Below, in pieces: positions 1 through 10,567 of a DNA stretch of 10,567 nt. The notes under the pieces are model-generated. The model made no database searches, was not told the origin of the DNA, and saw nothing but the letters and a program-made list of their open reading frames with translations. Numbering within the stretch: the first letter of the stretch is position 1; each line of letters begins with the position of its first letter. Both the position numbers and the translations under genes were made by a program. The DNA comes from Coriobacteriales bacterium (GTDB taxonomy: Bacteria; Actinomycetota; Coriobacteriia; Coriobacteriales; UBA8131), in the NCBI GenBank assembly GCA_031272005.1, contig JAISUQ010000142.1:1-10567 (forward strand). Reading direction: 5' to 3'.

Positions 1-3575
<3,575 letters not shown>

Positions 3576-3577
3576 GC

Positions 3578-7954
<4,377 letters not shown>

Positions 7955-8013
7955 CCGCTGAGCGCCTCGGCAAACCGCAAGGAAGCGCTGTATTAGTCCC
8001 AAGCATCTGTTGG

Positions 8014-8045
8014 TCGAAAGGGCGCAATTCATTGCGCCCTTTCGA
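8014..8045 (+). terminator. Perfect 14-bp hairpin after rpoC (palindrome copy 1), possible terminator
   Basis: Left arm 8014-8027 (TCGAAAGGGCGCAA) and right arm 8032-8045 (TTGCGCCCTTTCGA) are perfect reverse complements around the loop TTCA. It starts 60 bases after the rpoC stop, where an operon terminator is expected, and the stem is very stable. No T-run follows the stem, so it is not a classic intrinsic terminator. It may work together with the second copy and the C-rich tract downstream, protect the 3' end of the mRNA, or be only a dispersed palindromic repeat. Confidence 0.55.
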
Positions 8046-8059
8046 GTAGAGCCATGTTA

Positions 8060-8099
8060 CAGGTCGAAAGGGCGCGATTCATCGCGCCCTCCCGACCTG
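8060..8099 (+). repeat. Second copy of the palindromic hairpin repeat
   Basis: The left half repeats copy 1 (GGTCGAAAGGGCGCGATTCA against GGTCGAAAGGGCGCAATTCA), and the loop TTCA is the same. The stem is 18 positions long, from 8060-8077 to 8082-8099, with two A/C mismatches. Compared with copy 1, one A-T pair next to the loop has become G-C, with both sides changed, so pairing is kept. This points to selection on the folded form or to insertion of an already palindromic unit. It resembles REP-like or highly iterated palindromes; no more copies are visible in this window. Confidence 0.7.
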
Positions 8100-8105
8100 C
8101 AAAAG

Positions 8106-8136
8106 CCACCAACCCCAACCTTCCCCCCAACCATCC
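8106..8136 (+). promoter_or_regulatory. C-rich, G-free tract: possible Rho-loading site, G-rich on the opposite strand
   Basis: This 31-base stretch has 20 C and no G on the + strand and follows directly after the two hairpins. C-rich, G-poor, unstructured RNA is what Rho needs to load, so a Rho-dependent end for the rpoBC transcript fits the place and composition. The opposite strand contains runs of GG, GGGGGG, GG, GGGG, GG and GG with short spacers, so it could instead form a two-layer G-quadruplex. Both roles are inferred. Confidence 0.35.
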
Positions 8137-8161
8137 GCAAGCCAGCAAACTACATGCCGGT

Positions 8162-8191
8162 TTGCCTTGAGCACCATGTTTCTGGCATACT
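8162..8191 (+). promoter_or_regulatory. Weak sigma-70-type promoter candidate for the surface-protein gene
   Basis: TTGCCT (8162-8167) and CATACT (8186-8191) are separated by 18 bases, and each matches four of six consensus positions. The site lies about 58 bases before the start codon at 8249 and downstream of the putative terminator region. It is the best candidate seen by eye, but such matches are common by chance. Confidence 0.25.
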
Positions 8192-8205
8192 TACCTCAGG
8201 GGCGC

Positions 8206-8223
8206 ACAATGCGGTTGCATTGT
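8206..8223 (+). promoter_or_regulatory. Small inverted repeat in the leader of the surface-protein gene
   Basis: ACAATGC (8206-8212) and GCATTGT (8217-8223) form a perfect 7-bp inverted repeat with loop GGTT. It ends 14 bases before the Shine-Dalgarno site. If the proposed promoter is real, it would sit in the 5' untranslated leader or near the transcription start, where it could be an operator or an mRNA stem. A repeat of this size can also occur by chance. Confidence 0.25.
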
Positions 8224-8248
8224 TCTCCGTGAATGCTGAGGTGTCATC

Positions 8249-10567
8249 ATGAAAAGCGCCCTGTCCTGCCTGACGGCCAGCCTGCTCTCCCTGTTACTCT
8301 GCATAAGCATGCTCCCCGCAGTCGGCTGGGCGGAAGACTTGGAGACTGAGGCAGAAGCTAGTCGTATTGGCGAGTCAGGAAATGAAGCAGATAGCAACGG
8401 GGATAATGACAACGCCAGCGGCGTTGATACTTATAACGAAGCGGCTCAAACCGACGGAGTCGATACCTTCAATAATGTGGATGCAGCAAACGATACCGAA
8501 GAGATAGAAAACTACGGACTACCTGGTGCGTTAGCGCCTGACCTTGTAAGCGAAGAGGATTCACAGGCTGACGAGATTATCAGCGGTTTAACCACCCTTG
8601 ACGCAGCGCCGAGCCTTCCCAAAGGCGCAGTTCGTCGAATCTCGGAGCTGTACGGCAAGTATATCAACATCAACCAGTACCGCAACTCTGCTGCTGGCAT
8701 CGCTGACAGTATCACATATGCTCGCGATTCTACCGGAAATATTTACGTAATCCACAGCTATGGCTCCACCTTCAGCGTCTATAAATACAACACCGAGTTG
8801 AACTACATAGGCACAGTTATGCAAGATGTGAGCCGCAATGGGTTTGAATACTGGGGAGGCTCCTACCAGGCACCCGATGGAACCATCTATCTGGCATTGG
8901 CTAAAAGTAACGACGACGAGGATGATGACGCAAATGTCATAGAGATTGTACGTTTCGATTCAAATTGGAATGAGACCGGCTATTCATATATCAAAGGTGG
9001 TGTAAATCATTCAAGAAAAGGAATCTATCTGCCAATGGCCGTAGGGCGAAGCGGGATGGTAGTGGTAGGCAATCAACTATTTATCCATGCAGGGCGACAT
9101 ATGTATGATATCGATGGCGTCAATCATCAAAGCAATATTCAACTTGTGGTAGATATATCGGCCGTGAGCGGGCAGTTACCGTCGAGTTCATTCCAAGATA
9201 AGTTTGGAAGCAACAAAATATTCTATGAGAGTCACTCTTTTAACCAGTTTATTCTGACAGATGGCACAACTCTATACATGCTCAGCCACGGCGACGCTTA
9301 TGAGCGGCAGATCAGGCTCGGCAAATCAACGTTATCTGCCAGCGGCCCGGGCGCTGTCAGTGAGTCCACGCTGATGAACATCACTCCACCGTATGCGACA
9401 GTCCAAGACAACTATGTCTACAATTACACCGGTGTCACATTGACGGCAGCTGTGCTGACTGATACGCATCTGCTCGCCGTTGGCGGTTCGGTGCCGCATG
9501 ATAACCCAGTACCTGGATACGCCAGTGCGCCCAAGGTGGATATAGGAACCGAAGGCCAGCCAGCCAAGTACAGCATGGTGCGCAACATCTACGTGTTGAC
9601 GTACGATAAGGCTACGAACACCAATGGTTTCAACTGGCTGACCACCTACGACCCCCAATCCACAACTGTAAAGGTCTATGAGCCGCGGTTAATCCAATTG
9701 AGTGGCTCGCAAAGCGTGCTCCTGTTCACTGTCAAAGATGGTGATACCTATAAGACAGAGTACCGCCTGCTGAATGCTTCCGGACAAGTCGTTGCCTCTA
9801 AGACCTATAACAATATGTTCTTCACGCCGATTTCCGACCCGATTGTGGTGAATGGCTATATCACCTGGGTCAGCTCGAATGCCATGAATACTACCTCTGA
9901 GGGGAACTCGGAGCGCTACTTCTACCAAATCCCAGCCCTGATAGAGAACATAGCACCAACTGCCACTATCCAACCAGCTAACGGCACTGGCAACGTTTTG
10001 CCTTCAGGAGAGTTGACGCTTACTTTCAACGAACCAATGGATACCACGTCTGCTGGCGTTGTGGCGTTATCCTCAGGTTCTGTGACCAACTCCTATTGGA
10101 TTGACGGTTATACGTGCGTGGTGCAATATGCCGACATCCCTTTCAGTACTGCAGTTAACGTAGCTGTCTCCGGTTACAAGGACATCAGCGGCAACTTGCA
10201 GACTCCATTGAGCAGCAGCTTTACAACCTTGCCTGCACCTACTATCCCGCCAGTGATAAATACGGTCAGTCTGCCTGATGGCAACTACAACGATGCTTAC
10301 AGCCAAACTTTGGCTTACAGTGGTCAGCAACCTATAGCCTGGAGTATCGCCAAAGGTAGCTTACCAACAGGTTTGAGCCTCAACTCTGCGACAGGGATAA
10401 TCAGCGGCACCCCTATGACTATTGGGACTTTTACCTTTACGGTACAAGCAACCAACCTCGTTGGCTCCAACCAGAAAGAATACAGCCTGACCATCAACTT
10501 GGATCCTGGCGAGCCAGCATTGGTTCTGACTCCAAATGTGCTTTATGGCACAAGAGGTAAATATACG
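8249..10567 (+). CDS. Secreted multidomain surface protein: propeller-like region plus Ig-like domains, 3' end outside window
   Basis: This frame is open for 773 codons to the right edge. GAGGTG at 8238-8243 lies five bases before the ATG. Residues 1-28 form a signal peptide: Lys-2, a hydrophobic core, and probable cleavage after VGWA. Residues 29-123 are an acidic, Asn/Ser-rich spacer with a repeated GVDTYN/GVDTFN motif. Residues about 125-560 contain short beta-rich units with DGTIYLALA- and DGTTLYML-type strands and an acidic loop (NDDEDDDAN); this suggests a beta-propeller of six or seven blades. Residues about 568-660 match the Big_5 Ig-like pattern (LTLTFNEPMD, then ISGN and SSFTT). Residues about 667-749 match the He_PIG pattern (LPTGLSLNSATGIISGTP). 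Another domain begins near 752. The protein should be exported and may be anchored by a C-terminal module beyond the window. The mature part has a single Cys (C623). G+C is lower than in rpoBC. No enzyme motif is recognised, so the function is unknown; adhesion or a cell-wall role is only a guess. Confidence 0.88.
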   Translation, partial: MKSALSCLTASLLSLLLCISMLPAVGWAEDLETEAEASRIGESGNEADSNGDNDNASGVDTYNEAAQTDGVDTFNNVDAANDTEEIENYGLPGALAPDLVSEEDSQADEIISGLTTLDAAPSLPKGAVRRISELYGKYININQYRNSAAGIADSITYARDSTGNIYVIHSYGSTFSVYKYNTELNYIGTVMQDVSRNGFEYWGGSYQAPDGTIYLALAKSNDDEDDDANVIEIVRFDSNWNETGYSYIKGGVNHSRKGIYLPMAVGRSGMVVVGNQLFIHAGRHMYDIDGVNHQSNIQLVVDISAVSGQLPSSSFQDKFGSNKIFYESHSFNQFILTDGTTLYMLSHGDAYERQIRLGKSTLSASGPGAVSESTLMNITPPYATVQDNYVYNYTGVTLTAAVLTDTHLLAVGGSVPHDNPVPGYASAPKVDIGTEGQPAKYSMVRNIYVLTYDKATNTNGFNWLTTYDPQSTTVKVYEPRLIQLSGSQSVLLFTVKDGDTYKTEYRLLNASGQVVASKTYNNMFFTPISDPIVVNGYITWVSSNAMNTTSEGNSERYFYQIPALIENIAPTATIQPANGTGNVLPSGELTLTFNEPMDTTSAGVVALSSGSVTNSYWIDGYTCVVQYADIPFSTAVNVAVSGYKDISGNLQTPLSSSFTTLPAPTIPPVINTVSLPDGNYNDAYSQTLAYSGQQPIAWSIAKGSLPTGLSLNSATGIISGTPMTIGTFTFTVQATNLVGSNQKEYSLTINLDPGEPALVLTPNVLYGTRGKYT

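Noticed and set aside
8014..8099. Two-unit CRISPR-like repeat
   Set aside because: There are only two copies, each is a near-complete palindrome, the gap is 14 bases, and no cas genes are seen.
8010..8252. Small + strand open frame across the intergenic gap (80 codons)
   Set aside because: It runs through both palindromes and the C-rich tract, has no ribosome binding site, and overlaps the start of the better-supported gene at 8249.
8249..8332. Lipoprotein signal in the surface protein (Cys at residues 7 and 18)
   Set aside because: Residues before C18 are LLL, without the small residue needed at -1. C7 is too close to the start. A standard cleavage after VGWA fits better.

Overview
The window suggests a high-GC actinobacterium, probably from a deep branch such as Coriobacteriia. 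This is inferred from the RNA polymerase sequences alone, with no database search. The beta subunit has actinobacterial-style core sequence, and beta-prime carries the acidic coiled-coil insertion after about residue 142 that is typical of Actinobacteria. It lacks the large insertion within the trigger loop that E. coli beta-prime has.

Layout, all on the + strand. Positions 1-3575 hold rpoB, cut at its 5' end by the window edge. Positions 3578-7954 hold rpoC, which follows after two bases and is clearly co-transcribed with it. Positions 7955-8248 are a 294-base gap. It contains two tandem palindromic hairpins that differ by a compensated base pair, then a C-rich, G-free tract, then a weak promoter candidate and a small hairpin. 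Positions 8249-10567 hold the first 773 codons of a large secreted surface protein that continues past the right edge. It has a signal peptide, an acidic spacer, a probable beta-propeller and at least two Ig-like domains. Its base composition is clearly lower in G+C than rpoBC.

rpoB and rpoC together encode the catalytic core of RNA polymerase, and all the active-site motifs checked are intact. The most interesting feature is the C-terminal extension of RpoC, about 215 residues beyond the usual end of beta-prime. It contains a helix-hairpin-helix segment that aligns without gaps to the C-terminal domain of the alpha subunit (alpha-CTD) and keeps the residues matching E. coli R265, N268, G296 and K298, which contact UP-element DNA. 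RpoB also ends in a strongly acidic tail of about 84 residues. The surface-protein gene looks functionally unrelated and has its own ribosome binding site. The rpsL/rpsG genes that often follow rpoC in bacteria are not present here. No tRNA, rRNA, CRISPR array or insertion sequence was seen.
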